A DNA stretch of 64,000 bases, taken from Ch128b sp964527925. GTDB taxonomy: Bacteria; Bacteroidota; Ignavibacteria; Ch128b. The DNA lies in the NCBI GenBank assembly GCA_964527925.1, contig CAZGQO010000002.1, positions 186,001 to 250,000 of the forward strand, in the 5' to 3' direction. The notes beneath the pieces were generated by a model. The model was given only the letters and a program-made list of their open reading frames with translations, was not told the DNA's origin and ran no database searches. A program made the position numbers and the translations under genes. Of this stretch, positions 26,310-35,575 are shown piece by piece. Each line of letters begins with the position of its first letter. Within the stretch, counting starts at the first letter, position 1.

Positions 26310-26933
26310 TTATGTTTTTACTTTTTTCATGCTTCTATAGACTCCAACCACAGCTCCAACAATCTTAAATCCTGGATGATCTGCTTTAATTTCAATAGGC
26401 TTATAGGCTTTGTTTTCTGATTTTAAGATTATGGTTCCATTTTGTCTGAAGTATCTTTTCACCACTGCAGAATCATCCAGAATGGCAACTACAATCTGAC
26501 CATCTGTTATTACCGCATTTGGGTTTACAATGATAATATCTCCATCAAAAATGTAAGCATCTTTCAAACTATCGCCTTTAACTCGCAGAAGAAATGAATC
26601 TCTTGGCATTCGCACAATTGTGGGCAATTCTATTGTATCAATTGCATCGGGATAGATGACGATTGGATTACCAGCAGCGACTTCGCCGATCACCGGTCGA
26701 GGAATAAAAAATTTATCGGAGACTGTTAGTTCAATTCCCCGTGCGAGTTTTGGATTTCTTTTGATGTAACCTTTTTGCTCAAGTGATTTCAAATGCTGTT
26801 GCACAGTTGATCTATTCTTATACCCAAAGTGACAGGCAATTTCTGCCAGTGTTGGCGGAATTTGTTTTGCAGCCACCACATCGATTATGTAGTCAAGGAT
26901 TTTTTTCTGTGTTTCGGTGAGTTGCTTTGCCAT
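26310..26933 (-). CDS. lexA: LexA repressor
   Basis: The SOS repressor and self-cleaving S24 protease. The 207-residue protein has an N-terminal winged HTH (PPTLAEIACHFGYKNRSTVQ). The cleavage site is Ala87-Gly88 in GEVAAGNP, and the catalytic dyad is Ser122 (KGDSLKDAYIFDGD) and Lys159 (DDSAVVKRYF). The recognition helix is intact, but I could not find a repeated operator upstream of lexA, dinB or the split polymerase. It is followed by ogt. The upstream gap holds dispersed repeats. Confidence 0.95.
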   Translation of the reverse strand: MAKQLTETQKKILDYIIDVVAAKQIPPTLAEIACHFGYKNRSTVQQHLKSLEQKGYIKRNPKLARGIELTVSDKFFIPRPVIGEVAAGNPIVIYPDAIDTIELPTIVRMPRDSFLLRVKGDSLKDAYIFDGDIIIVNPNAVITDGQIVVAILDDSAVVKRYFRQNGTIILKSENKAYKPIEIKADHPGFKIVGAVVGVYRSMKKVKT

Positions 26934-27299
26934 AGTTTACCTCTTAATTTTTTTAATGTTTTGTTGAGATCATTTGGTAACCTCGTTCCTTAAAAATGAC
27001 AATAAGGTTCACATGTCATTTTGAACGAAGCGAAAAATCTCAAAAGATTCTTCGGTCGTTTCACTCCCTCACAATGACAATAAACTAAACTGTCATTCTG
27101 AATGGAACGCAAGCGGAATGAAGAATCTAAAAAGATGCTTCACTGCGTTCAGCATGACAAAAAGGGGTTCTTCGCTTCGCTCAAGGATGACATGGAAGTA
27201 GTATGTCATTCTGAATGCACGCAAAGAATCTGAGCTCCTTCAACGACTTCGTCGCCTCAGGATGACAACAAAGAACAATGTCGTTCCATTTCATCAACA
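26934..27299. other. 366-bp non-coding gap filled mostly by dispersed repeats
   Basis: Between the DUF72 gene and lexA (both minus). Only about 80 bp next to lexA (26934-27012) are free of repeats and must hold its promoter. The rest is repeat cluster C. No gene seen. Confidence 0.65.
27013..27270 (+). repeat. Dispersed repeat cluster, copy C
   Basis: About 258 bp of consecutive units: TGTCATTTTGAACGAAGCG, TTCTTCGGTCGTTTCACTCC, TGTCATTCTGAATGGAACGC, GAAGAATCTAAAAAGATGC, TTCAGCATGACA. Same orientation as copy B but more diverged. Confidence 0.85.
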
Positions 27300-28214
27300 T
27301 CAGGCTTTAATTTTTTCCAGCCTCGGAAATGCTTTCAACATCGTGTCAGGAATTTTTACCTTCATTCTCTCTTTAAGCAAATGCATCAATTCAAAAGCAT
27401 TCGCCACGCCTTTCCCCTGAGGATGATTATTCATTATGGTAAAAACTTCTTTGACTTTATCAAAAATCTCTTTGACCTTTTGAGAAATTTCAATCAATTC
27501 ACCTGGCGAATAGAGATAATCGTAACGAAGACTTTGTTGCGTGTAAGCTTTATCAGGATTATCAGAAGGTTTTTCTTTGCCAAAGCTTCTTATAGAATTT
27601 AACCAGGCTTCTGTGTTTCTTCCATGAAAACGGATGTAAGCTTTATCGTTGGTGAGAACAGGTTCAAAAGAAATTGCTTCGCCAATCTGCGGCTGATCTA
27701 TCGTGCAAAATGTGAGATCATTATCGCGAAAAAATTTATAGACATCGGAATTGTTCCACGATTTATGTCTCACCTCAACAAATTTGTTATAGTTATAAAA
27801 TATTTCGTTTAACTTTTGAAGATACTCTGCACTTGTATCACTGAATGCAAACGAATATGGAAACTGAATTAAAATTCCTCCGAGTCGATTTGCTTTTTCC
27901 AGTATCTCAAGATTTTTTGTAAATGCTTTAATGTTTTCTTCAGTGAATTTTCTTTTGTGAGTAAAATCTTGATGAAGTTTTATTGTGAAGACAAATTCAT
28001 CCTGACTTTCAACTTTTTTCACCCAACCTCTTACCGTTGATGGTGAAACATAAGTATAATAAGTTGAATTGACTTCAACACAATTAAAGTATTGAGAGTA
28101 GAATTCAAGCCAGTCATAATCTCTTGACTGCTGCTGATGATAAAATGGTCCAATCCAATCTTTGTAAAACCAGCCAGCAGTCCCTATATAAAGTTGTGGA
28201 GTGAAGTTGCTCAT
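27300..28214 (-). CDS. DUF72 family protein
   Basis: A 304-residue protein of the YecE/DUF72 TIM-barrel-like family. It starts with YIGTAGWFYKDWIGPFYHQ and contains YFNCVEVNSTYYTYVSPSTV, FVEVRHKSWNN, and the C-terminal segment FTIMNNHPQGKGVANAFEL. Biochemical function is not established for the family. It is monocistronic, flanked by repeat-containing gaps. The start ATG is well placed by the family's N terminus. Confidence 0.92.
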   Translation of the reverse strand: MSNFTPQLYIGTAGWFYKDWIGPFYHQQQSRDYDWLEFYSQYFNCVEVNSTYYTYVSPSTVRGWVKKVESQDEFVFTIKLHQDFTHKRKFTEENIKAFTKNLEILEKANRLGGILIQFPYSFAFSDTSAEYLQKLNEIFYNYNKFVEVRHKSWNNSDVYKFFRDNDLTFCTIDQPQIGEAISFEPVLTNDKAYIRFHGRNTEAWLNSIRSFGKEKPSDNPDKAYTQQSLRYDYLYSPGELIEISQKVKEIFDKVKEVFTIMNNHPQGKGVANAFELMHLLKERMKVKIPDTMLKAFPRLEKIKA

Positions 28215-28326
28215 TTAAGTCCTCAATTTTATTGATATTTATAAGATAAAATTTCTTTCAGATATGCTTTCGCCATGTCAGTCACATTCATAACCGACAC
28301 AGCTAACATTTGAGAAGTTAAAAAAT

Positions 28327-28350
28327 AATACCATACATTTGTATGGTATT
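28327..28350 (-). terminator. Possible intrinsic terminator
   Basis: A 10-bp perfect stem, AATACCATAC/GTATGGTATT, with a 4-nt loop. On the minus strand it is followed by a T-rich run (ATTTTTT), so it could end transcripts coming from the penicillin-acylase operon, 340 bp upstream. The stem is AT-rich, so efficiency is doubtful. Confidence 0.45.
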
Positions 28351-28505
28351 TTATTAATTAATCCGGAAATTGTCAAGTGAGGGTTTATCCTGAAAAAGTG
28401 ATAAAAATATGTTCGAATTCTTAAGGTCCTTAAAAAGTTTTTTAGTTTATCACTAAGAACAACAAAGGACATCACAAAGTGCAGAAGGGATGATGAGAAC
28501 ATTCA

Positions 28506-28620
28506 TGTTATTTAGAATGCGAAGTTAAATGAAGAATCTCTTGAGATCCTTCGGTTGTTTCGCAACCTCAGGATGACAGACAAAGGTAATGTCATTTTGA
28601 ACGCATACGAATAATCTCAA
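28506..28620 (+). repeat. Dispersed repeat, copy D
   Basis: A diverged pair of units of the same family: GAAGAATCTCTTGAGATCC, TTCGGTTGTTTCGCAACCTC, AGGATGACAGACAAAGG, TGTCATTTTGAACGCA. Confidence 0.75.
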
Positions 28621-28690
28621 ATAACCTTCAATCTTTTCAATCACTTAACTTGAAAGGAAAGTATAATCATTCAAAAAATCAAAATAAACT

Positions 28691-31177
28691 TTAATCTACT
28701 GCAGGTTTTAAGGTAAGCAACTTAAATCTAGAATAAAAATTTTTGTTAGTGATAAAAGATATATACTCACCGTTGAGCCACATTAAAAATTGATCTTTAT
28801 AATTTTTACTTGAGATATGTTCCGATTGACCCGAAGTAATTATTATCAACGAACTATCAATCTTTGATAAATCAAAAATCTGCCGCATTGATGGACCAAG
28901 ATAATTCTCATAAGGCTTGTAATACCGAAAGCTTGAATTAAGTAGTGTAGTTTGATCGCCGTCAATGGGATATGATTCAGTATCGAATACTTTATCAATT
29001 AAAGAATTTTTTCCACTGAACAAATGATGAAATTTTACTTTGTGCAACTTTCCCCATTGCCATTCATTCATATCATCGCCAAAAGTTTTACGAAGAAAAG
29101 TTAGTGACTCAATCAAACTCCTTCTAATAATTTGATTTTTCGTTTCAAGTTTTGCAGTTCTAACATCATCAAACACCGAAATTGAATCTGGATAATCTTG
29201 ATTTAAAAATCGATGAATAATTCTCAGCGGAACATTTTCAACCAGTAAAAACTCTTTGTATAATTTTTCTCCCATCTCATCTTTAAAAGTATTCTCAAGT
29301 AATTTGTTTAAGAACACACTATAAATTGCTGATAATGTCTCATATTTCTTTAATTCCCCATTCCAATTGCTAAAGAGATTTACTGCTGTTGTCAATAATT
29401 CATCACTGAAATTATAATTTTCAAATGCTTTAATAATATGTGAAGAAACATCTCTTGCATACGGAGAAACAATATCCATCTGAAATTTCTTGAAATCATC
29501 AATACTAAACTTTTGACTTGATTTGAGAAGTTGATTTATTCTTTCTGCCCTTGATGACGGCTCCCATAAATCACCAACAATTCTAACATACTCAAAAGAT
29601 GGTGGATTGTTATTTGTTGCGATGAAACCTGATTCAGGATTGAGTAACTCAGGAGTTTTTTCAAAATCTAAATAACCTTTCCAATCATTTATAGATGAAC
29701 TGCCATCGACCGGGAAAAGAAAATTAGAATAATTTCGAACCGGAATTCTCCCACCTGCTTTGTAGAAAATATTTCCCTTTGTATCGGCACAAAGAAAATT
29801 TTGAGCTGGACAATTGAAGAACTTTATCGCTTCCCTGAAGTCTTTATAATCTTTTGCCTTATTAATTTTATAAAAGGCATAGAGTTCATCACTTGATTCA
29901 TAGCCTGTCCATTTCATTGAGAACGATTGTTTAAGATTCGCTTCTCTTAAAAATCTATTTCCATAATTTATAATTGGTCCACGATGAGTTAATTTAATCT
30001 GGAAAATTACATCGGATGAATCTTTAACTTTAATCGTATCAGTTTTAATGATTAATTTTTTCCAGTTACCATCGAGAAGATAGGAATTTTGTGATGAGTC
30101 AAGTGTTTCGATGAAGAAATCACAATCATCGAGCATAAGGTTTGTTAATCCCCAGGCAATGTTTTTATTTTTTCCAATCACAATCGAAGGCGAACCAGGA
30201 ATTGAAACACCTGAACATGAAAATTGGGGTGAATTCAAAGAGACTATATACCATTTTGAAGGCATCGAATACATCAAGTGCGGATCATTTGCCAGAATTG
30301 GCATTCCAGATTTTGATAGTTTTCCTGAAACTGCCCAGGAATTACTTCCAGAATAAGTTTCATTGAATCCAAGAAATTGACGGGCTTTTAAATTTATATC
30401 TAAGAAATTTTGAAGAAATTGAATTGTTTCTTTGTTAATTGCAGTAAGATTTTTTGAAGAAATTTTTTCTAATTGTTCTGTTCTAAGTTTTTCAGTTGAT
30501 TTTTGAATTATTGTAGGACCGTCTTCTGGATAAGATGGAATTAATTGTTCAATTTTTTCAGCTGAAAGTTTATTCATTAATTGTGCATAAACTGCATCAA
30601 CCCACCAACCAAGATTTAATTCCCATGCAACAAGTCTGGCAATCAAATAGACCTGATAGGGTTCCCACTTTTCTGGTTCATAATTCAACAAACTAAACTC
30701 GATTGAATAATTTCCACCAGAATGTTTTAGATAAGTGTTGATTCCTTTCACATAAGCCTGTGCAATTTTTTTACTTTCTGGATTTGCATTGTCATAAAGT
30801 TTTTTTGCTAAATCTTCAAAACCTGCAGTTCGGAACATTAAATCAAAATCAAGTGCAGCAGGACCCAGAATTTCAGATAGTCTGCCCAAACCAGCACGTC
30901 TTGTAATATCCATTTGAAAAAGTCTATCCTGAGCGTGGACAAAACCAAGAGCAAAGAATAAATCTTCTTCATTATTTGCTTCGATATAAGGAATCCCAAA
31001 ATCGTCACGATAAATTTTTATTTCATCAGAAATATCTTCGAGTCCAATTACTCCTTCCACCTGCGGGAGTGATTTTTTGATTATTCTGTTCACAAAAAAG
31101 AAAGAGAAAGTGGAAATTATAATTAGAACTAAACCAATGCCAGCGAAAAATTTCTTTTTCCCCAATTTAAACCTCAA
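28691..31177 (-). CDS. Penicillin acylase family N-terminal-nucleophile hydrolase
   Basis: An 828-residue protein. An N-terminal membrane anchor or signal (FFAGIGLVLIIISTFSFFF) is followed by the alpha-chain region (IYRDDFGIPYIEANNEEDL, FALGFVHAQDRLFQM). The auto-processing site YSGSNSWAVSG has the nucleophile Ser at about residue 280. The beta chain carries ANDPHLMYSMPS and NNNPP. The family includes penicillin, cephalosporin and acyl-homoserine-lactone acylases; the substrate here is unknown. It is the last gene of the long que/envelope operon, 17 bp after the BamA-like gene, and was probably acting in the periplasm. Confidence 0.92.
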   Translation of the reverse strand: MRFKLGKKKFFAGIGLVLIIISTFSFFFVNRIIKKSLPQVEGVIGLEDISDEIKIYRDDFGIPYIEANNEEDLFFALGFVHAQDRLFQMDITRRAGLGRLSEILGPAALDFDLMFRTAGFEDLAKKLYDNANPESKKIAQAYVKGINTYLKHSGGNYSIEFSLLNYEPEKWEPYQVYLIARLVAWELNLGWWVDAVYAQLMNKLSAEKIEQLIPSYPEDGPTIIQKSTEKLRTEQLEKISSKNLTAINKETIQFLQNFLDINLKARQFLGFNETYSGSNSWAVSGKLSKSGMPILANDPHLMYSMPSKWYIVSLNSPQFSCSGVSIPGSPSIVIGKNKNIAWGLTNLMLDDCDFFIETLDSSQNSYLLDGNWKKLIIKTDTIKVKDSSDVIFQIKLTHRGPIINYGNRFLREANLKQSFSMKWTGYESSDELYAFYKINKAKDYKDFREAIKFFNCPAQNFLCADTKGNIFYKAGGRIPVRNYSNFLFPVDGSSSINDWKGYLDFEKTPELLNPESGFIATNNNPPSFEYVRIVGDLWEPSSRAERINQLLKSSQKFSIDDFKKFQMDIVSPYARDVSSHIIKAFENYNFSDELLTTAVNLFSNWNGELKKYETLSAIYSVFLNKLLENTFKDEMGEKLYKEFLLVENVPLRIIHRFLNQDYPDSISVFDDVRTAKLETKNQIIRRSLIESLTFLRKTFGDDMNEWQWGKLHKVKFHHLFSGKNSLIDKVFDTESYPIDGDQTTLLNSSFRYYKPYENYLGPSMRQIFDLSKIDSSLIIITSGQSEHISSKNYKDQFLMWLNGEYISFITNKNFYSRFKLLTLKPAVD

Positions 31178-31194
31178 ATAATTTTGTTGAATAA

Positions 31195-33294
31195 TTAGAA
31201 AGCTTCACCAACACCAAGATGAATTTGTAAGCTTTGAAGGAATGGTTTTTTAAAGATAAATCGCTGGTGATAAGGATCATAAAATTGTGTACCAAAATCT
31301 ATTCTAATCGGTGCAAAAGATGTATAGTACCTTACACCAAGACCAAATGTTAGTGCTGTGGATTTTAATGAAACATCATAAAGTGAACGCCAGCTGTTAC
31401 CAAAATCGAAGAACACGACTGAACCAATATCGCCAGCAAGAATATTTCTAACTTCCAATGAACCTTCCAGCAAAACTCTTCCACCAATTTCAGATATGGT
31501 CACCAGTTTTCCTCCTTCATCAACGAAAGAATAAATTGGTCCGAGTCCTCTTGCTCTCCAGCCTCTAACTGAGTTACTCCCTCCAGCATAATACAATTTA
31601 TTTTGAGATATAGATTTTTCACCTTCAATCTTTTGTATATAACCAAATCTAAGTCTGTATGCGATTGCACCTTTTGCAGGTTTAAAAGGATTTGTGTAAA
31701 AATTAAATCCCAATAGAGCTTTATAGTATTGTATGTTTTTATCTTTTTTTTCACTCAATAAGTTCTTGATATATGGAAGTAATCCTGTGTATTCAAGTGT
31801 AAGTTGAATATTGTATCCGCTTGTTGGATAAAAGTAATCGTTTGCATGATTGGCAAATAAATCAAAACCAATTATAGTATTTGAGTTGCTCAGGAAAGAT
31901 TCACTTTGACTTTTTAGTAAAGCTTCTGTTGTATCGTCAGGAGAAATCGGAAATCCTGATGTAATTAAAATACCTTTTATGTAATCAAATGGTAATCCCG
32001 GTTTGAAGTTTATGTTTTCAGATTCATAACCAAGATAAATATTGTAATTATTGAAGAATACAAATTTAGGCAGTTCAAAAAGAAACGAAAGTTTGGAACC
32101 AGCCACATAGTATCTATAAAACTTTTGTTGTTCAGCAGAAGTGAAGATCTCCAGTTTACCTTCTATGTTTTTATAAAAAAGATATGGCTGTTGAATACTG
32201 AGATTAATTCCAGCAAGTCCAACAACTGTTGTGTCCTTCAATCCATTCTTTCCAAAAACATCTTTATAGTTGATATTAAAAATATCCTGCGATACAACTG
32301 TTCCAAGAATTGTAAATTTTCTTGCGTTTCCAAGAAAATTCTTTTTAGTATAGTTAACAGCAAGACCCACATTAAATCGGCTTGCCTGGTTGTTCACAAT
32401 CAATTCTGGTCCAAGTTCGTTTAACTTACCAACATCCACACTTATGTTGATTGGAACCTGACTGTTTGTAGTTTCTGCAACGACTGCATTAACAAGTGTT
32501 GATGTAAATAAACCTGTACGGTATAGTCTTAGTTGAGCTTCAACCATTTTGCTGTGACTGTATTTTTCACCAGATTCTATTCCAACAAGTTTATAAATCA
32601 AATCATCTTCAACATTATCCTTAGTTGCACCACTCTTTTGCACTCTTACATCTTTCACAGAAAAATATCTATTAGGAGTAAATGAAATAACGACATCAAC
32701 AAATTTATTCAATGTATCAATTGTTGCAATGATTTGATTCTTTTGTGCAAGCATAAATCCAAAATTTCGAAGTTCGTTAACTATTCTATCGGCATCATCT
32801 TCAATTTTGTTCCTCGAAAAGTAATCGCCTGATTTAACAATTTTTTCTCGGTGAATTTTTTCAAAAAGCCATGAACCAATTTTGTTTGAATCTAATCCGG
32901 TGTAGATGTAGTTCCTGATTATATATCTTTCGCCTTCAATTATGTTGAATTGAATTTCAGCTGTGTATTTCTTTTGATTCAACTTATATTCAGCACTTAC
33001 TTCTGCAATGAAAAAACCATTATCACGATAAAATTTCTGTAGTCTTTTTACATCTTCATCTAAATTCAGTGAATCAAAATATACAGGTTCTTTGCCCAGA
33101 TTGGTAAACTTGTTTAAGAATTTCCACAACCAGAAAGGAGATTCTTTTGAGAGTATAATACTGGATAAAGTACTTCCGGAGAAATTTTCATTTCCTTCAA
33201 ATTGAATTTTTTTTATCTCATAATTCTGACCGTAAACATTTAAACAGAGTAAAAGTAAAACCAATGCAATGAATGTGACTCTAAATTTCACCAT
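31195..33294 (-). CDS. BamA/TamA-like outer-membrane protein with POTRA repeats
   Basis: A 699-residue protein with a signal peptide (LVLLLLCLNVYGQ). About three POTRA-like modules follow (residues 25-330: IKKIQFEGNENFSGSTL, RYIIRNYIYTGLDSN, YFSVKDVRVQKSG). The C-terminal surface-antigen barrel has the hallmark region YYAGGSNSVRGWRARGLGP. The barrel ends with LGVGEAF (aromatic C terminus). With fewer POTRA modules than standard BamA, it is closer to TamA-type or accessory Omp85 proteins. The start overlaps the SDR gene by 7 bp, and the penicillin-acylase gene follows. Confidence 0.9.
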   Translation of the reverse strand: MVKFRVTFIALVLLLLCLNVYGQNYEIKKIQFEGNENFSGSTLSSIILSKESPFWLWKFLNKFTNLGKEPVYFDSLNLDEDVKRLQKFYRDNGFFIAEVSAEYKLNQKKYTAEIQFNIIEGERYIIRNYIYTGLDSNKIGSWLFEKIHREKIVKSGDYFSRNKIEDDADRIVNELRNFGFMLAQKNQIIATIDTLNKFVDVVISFTPNRYFSVKDVRVQKSGATKDNVEDDLIYKLVGIESGEKYSHSKMVEAQLRLYRTGLFTSTLVNAVVAETTNSQVPINISVDVGKLNELGPELIVNNQASRFNVGLAVNYTKKNFLGNARKFTILGTVVSQDIFNINYKDVFGKNGLKDTTVVGLAGINLSIQQPYLFYKNIEGKLEIFTSAEQQKFYRYYVAGSKLSFLFELPKFVFFNNYNIYLGYESENINFKPGLPFDYIKGILITSGFPISPDDTTEALLKSQSESFLSNSNTIIGFDLFANHANDYFYPTSGYNIQLTLEYTGLLPYIKNLLSEKKDKNIQYYKALLGFNFYTNPFKPAKGAIAYRLRFGYIQKIEGEKSISQNKLYYAGGSNSVRGWRARGLGPIYSFVDEGGKLVTISEIGGRVLLEGSLEVRNILAGDIGSVVFFDFGNSWRSLYDVSLKSTALTFGLGVRYYTSFAPIRIDFGTQFYDPYHQRFIFKKPFLQSLQIHLGVGEAF

Positions 33295-34370
33295 AGACCT
33301 TTTCTTGAAATTTTTGTTCTGTTCTTCAATGCAAAATCAATAATAACCTGAATGTATTCACGAATTTTCGGAGGCTGAATTTTGAATGCATACAACTTCG
33401 CAAGAGTTTTTTCACAACGAAAATATAATGGATGATCAAAGTAATCTATCATTTGTGGATAAAGTCCAAGCAGTTTTGCAATTGAAGTAATTTTTAAGAG
33501 AGATTTAACAAATTCTGGTTTCACTTTAACAGGTATGAGTTTTTTATTGAGTTGTTTTGAAAAAAGTTCTACGAGCTCAGTTTGAGTTAATGGCTGCGGA
33601 TCGCAGAGATGATAAGTTGTATAGACTTCATCAAGTGTTGATAGTTTTGAAATTCCACTAACAACATAATCTACTGGAACTAAATTTACAGGATTTACTC
33701 CAGTTCCTACCTGAGTCATCAGACTGAATTTTGGTAATCGATTAATCAAAAAGATAATTGGATATGGACCATCGAATTTATTTGTCTCGCCTGTTTGTGA
33801 ATCACCAATCACAATTGATGGACGATAAATCACAAAAGGAATGTCTTTTGAATTCTCCCGAATAATCTTTTCGGAGATGAATTTTGTTTCTTCATAGTAA
33901 TTTTTGAAAGTTTGCCCTTTATCAAAATCATCTTCGCAGAAATTTCCAGAATACCAGCCAGCAACATAACAGGTACTAATGTGATGAAATTTTTTTAAAG
34001 ATGAAAATTTTTTTGAAAACTCTACAAGATTCTTAGTTCCACCAACATTAACTTTATTAGCCAGTTCTTTTTCGACTCGCAAATCATATACAGCAGCAAG
34101 ATTGAAAATTTCTGAAACAGAATTAAAATCAAAATTTGTCGAATCATAGAGAATATCTTTGTAAGTTAAATCACCTTCAACTGAGATCAATCTATTTTTT
34201 AATTCAGGATATCTTTCCTTCAGTGCGGTAATTTGCTTTTTGGATAATTCAGCAAATTTTGGTTGGACAAGCAGAAAAGCTTTTGCTTCTGGCCTTTCTT
34301 TGAGTAATTCTGGAATAAGTCTAGATGATATAAAACCCGGAAAACCAGTTAAGAAAATATTTTTACTCAT
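33288..34370 (-). CDS. NAD-dependent epimerase/SDR (Male-sterility-like) reductase
   Basis: A 360-residue extended SDR. The dinucleotide-binding loop is FLTGFPGFISSRLIPELL (residues 6-23), and the catalytic YxxxK is YEETKFISEK. Other SDR segments are VEGDLT, NLAAVYDLRVEKELANKVNV and YRPSIVIGDSQTGETN. The closest recognisable group is the NAD_binding_4 domain of fatty-acyl-CoA or thioester reductases, but substrate cannot be decided. It overlaps the upstream lipoprotein gene by 8 bp and the downstream BamA-like gene by 7 bp, so it is translationally coupled to envelope genes. Confidence 0.85.
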   Translation of the reverse strand: MSKNIFLTGFPGFISSRLIPELLKERPEAKAFLLVQPKFAELSKKQITALKERYPELKNRLISVEGDLTYKDILYDSTNFDFNSVSEIFNLAAVYDLRVEKELANKVNVGGTKNLVEFSKKFSSLKKFHHISTCYVAGWYSGNFCEDDFDKGQTFKNYYEETKFISEKIIRENSKDIPFVIYRPSIVIGDSQTGETNKFDGPYPIIFLINRLPKFSLMTQVGTGVNPVNLVPVDYVVSGISKLSTLDEVYTTYHLCDPQPLTQTELVELFSKQLNKKLIPVKVKPEFVKSLLKITSIAKLLGLYPQMIDYFDHPLYFRCEKTLAKLYAFKIQPPKIREYIQVIIDFALKNRTKISRKGLW

Positions 34371-34977
34371 ATTTAGTCACTAATTTTTTTTCAGATAGAT
34401 CTTCGATGAAATTCTTTCTGATTTTTTCTTTGAAAAATTCCTCAATGAATTTACCTCGATACGAAACATTTTTTGAAAATACAAAATTAACATCTCCAGA
34501 TTTGCTTATGGTTGTGTATGAAGTAAAAATATTTTTTGATTCTGGAGAAAAGAGGTATTGAAATACTTCAAAGTTTTGTGAACCAATGAAAGTTGTTCCG
34601 CTGTTGAAGTAAATAAATTTTTCGTTTTGGTTTAGAGTAATGGCATCTATAATTGAACCTTCTCCAATTCCATCATAAGTTTTTGATTTAAAGATAATTC
34701 GGTTTGAATCGGCAACTGGATTCAGAGTAAAAAATCCAATTCCGTAAACACTATCTTCATAAACTCCTGAAATTCTGTTAAGACTATCATCAGTAAGAGT
34801 GAAAATAACTTTTGTTGATAGAATTGATTCAGCAATCTCAACAGGATTCTTTTTTGCGATTATAAGTGAACCCTCAGTGGAAGATGAGATTGGTTTCCGT
34901 TCATCTTTCTTGCCGCATGAAGAAAGTAAAAACAGACTAATAAATGTAAACAGGAGTGCCGATTGGACATACTTCAT
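34363..34977 (-). CDS. Lipoprotein of unknown function
   Basis: The chosen start (ATG at 34977) gives a 204-residue lipoprotein with signal YVQSALLFTFISLFLLSSC and a lipobox LLSSC. An alternative start 60 bp upstream would destroy the signal. The mature part begins GKKDERKPISSS and is rich in beta strands; no family recognised. It overlaps the end of the L,D-transpeptidase-like gene by 41 bp and the start of the SDR gene by 8 bp. The tight overlaps suggest a coordinated set of envelope proteins. Confidence 0.75.
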   Translation of the reverse strand: MKYVQSALLFTFISLFLLSSCGKKDERKPISSSTEGSLIIAKKNPVEIAESILSTKVIFTLTDDSLNRISGVYEDSVYGIGFFTLNPVADSNRIIFKSKTYDGIGEGSIIDAITLNQNEKFIYFNSGTTFIGSQNFEVFQYLFSPESKNIFTSYTTISKSGDVNFVFSKNVSYRGKFIEEFFKEKIRKNFIEDLSEKKLVTKYE

Positions 34978-35560
34978 ATAATTCCTCAATTTCTGAGTTA
35001 TTGACAGCAATAGAACCATCTGTCCAGTTAAAAACAAATGGCAAAATTCTCAACACAAAATCAAATTTCCCGTTACCTTGAATTTTGATATAACCACCGA
35101 GTCTGGTGTTCATCGGTGGACAGGTTTTATTTTCACTGGCTAATTTTATTTCTTCAAATTCTTTTTGTGAGATTAATCCATCTTTAAGAGCTCTCACAGC
35201 ATCATTTATGTTAGGATAGTTGAGAATCAAAACTTTACCAAGTCCAGTTGTCTCTTTTTTCCAGCAAATGAAATATTCACCTTCAGGAGTAAAGCGATCA
35301 TCTTTTGATTCTTTTGAGTATTTCGGATTACCACCAAGAGCGATGTTGTAAGTTTTGATAAGAATTGAATCAACATGTAGATGTAATTTGTAATCAATTT
35401 TGTTTACAACAATTCTTGGATTTTCAATTTTTGAAATTTTTCTTTCAACAAGAAGAGTATGGAGACTAACCTTGCGGAAATCCTGGAATATTCCATAGAA
35501 AATCATCCCGAGAATAAAAAGAATAATTCCGCCAACATAGTAAACAAGAGTTTTGATCAT
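34937..35560 (-). CDS. L,D-transpeptidase (YkuD)-fold protein with substituted active site
   Basis: A 207-residue protein with an N-terminal membrane anchor (YYVGGIILFILGMIFYGI) and a YkuD domain (VVNKIDYKLHLHVDSILIKT, DRFTPEGEYFIC, MNTRLGGYIKI). In active relatives of this subgroup the motif is IHG followed later by WTDGCIAV. Here the histidine is Gln161 (IKIQGNG) and the nucleophilic cysteine is Ser183 (WTDGSIAVNN). The rest of the motif, ending EELYEVCPIGTPVYIY, is conserved. It is therefore probably unable to cross-link peptidoglycan and may bind it instead. It follows queF by 15 bp. Confidence 0.85.
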   Translation of the reverse strand: MIKTLVYYVGGIILFILGMIFYGIFQDFRKVSLHTLLVERKISKIENPRIVVNKIDYKLHLHVDSILIKTYNIALGGNPKYSKESKDDRFTPEGEYFICWKKETTGLGKVLILNYPNINDAVRALKDGLISQKEFEEIKLASENKTCPPMNTRLGGYIKIQGNGKFDFVLRILPFVFNWTDGSIAVNNSEIEELYEVCPIGTPVYIY

Positions 35561-35575
35561 TTAATCAATTTAAGT

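Larger units (their letters stand above)
28215..28690. other. 476-bp non-coding gap with hairpin and dispersed repeat
   Basis: Between the penicillin-acylase gene and the DUF72 gene. It holds a hairpin at 28327-28350 and repeat copy D at 28506-28620. A short minus-strand open frame crosses the hairpin but has no coding features. Confidence 0.6.

Noticed and set aside
19230..26990. Shared LexA operator upstream of lexA, dinB and the split polymerase
   Set aside because: No common palindrome could be found by eye in the three upstream regions; a motif search would be needed.
28278..28502. 74-codon minus-strand open frame
   Set aside because: It crosses a hairpin and repeat-rich gap, has no recognisable protein features and no ribosome site.
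15002..28620. CRISPR array from the repeated short units
   Set aside because: The units vary in length and order, have no regular spacers, and no cas gene is in the window.
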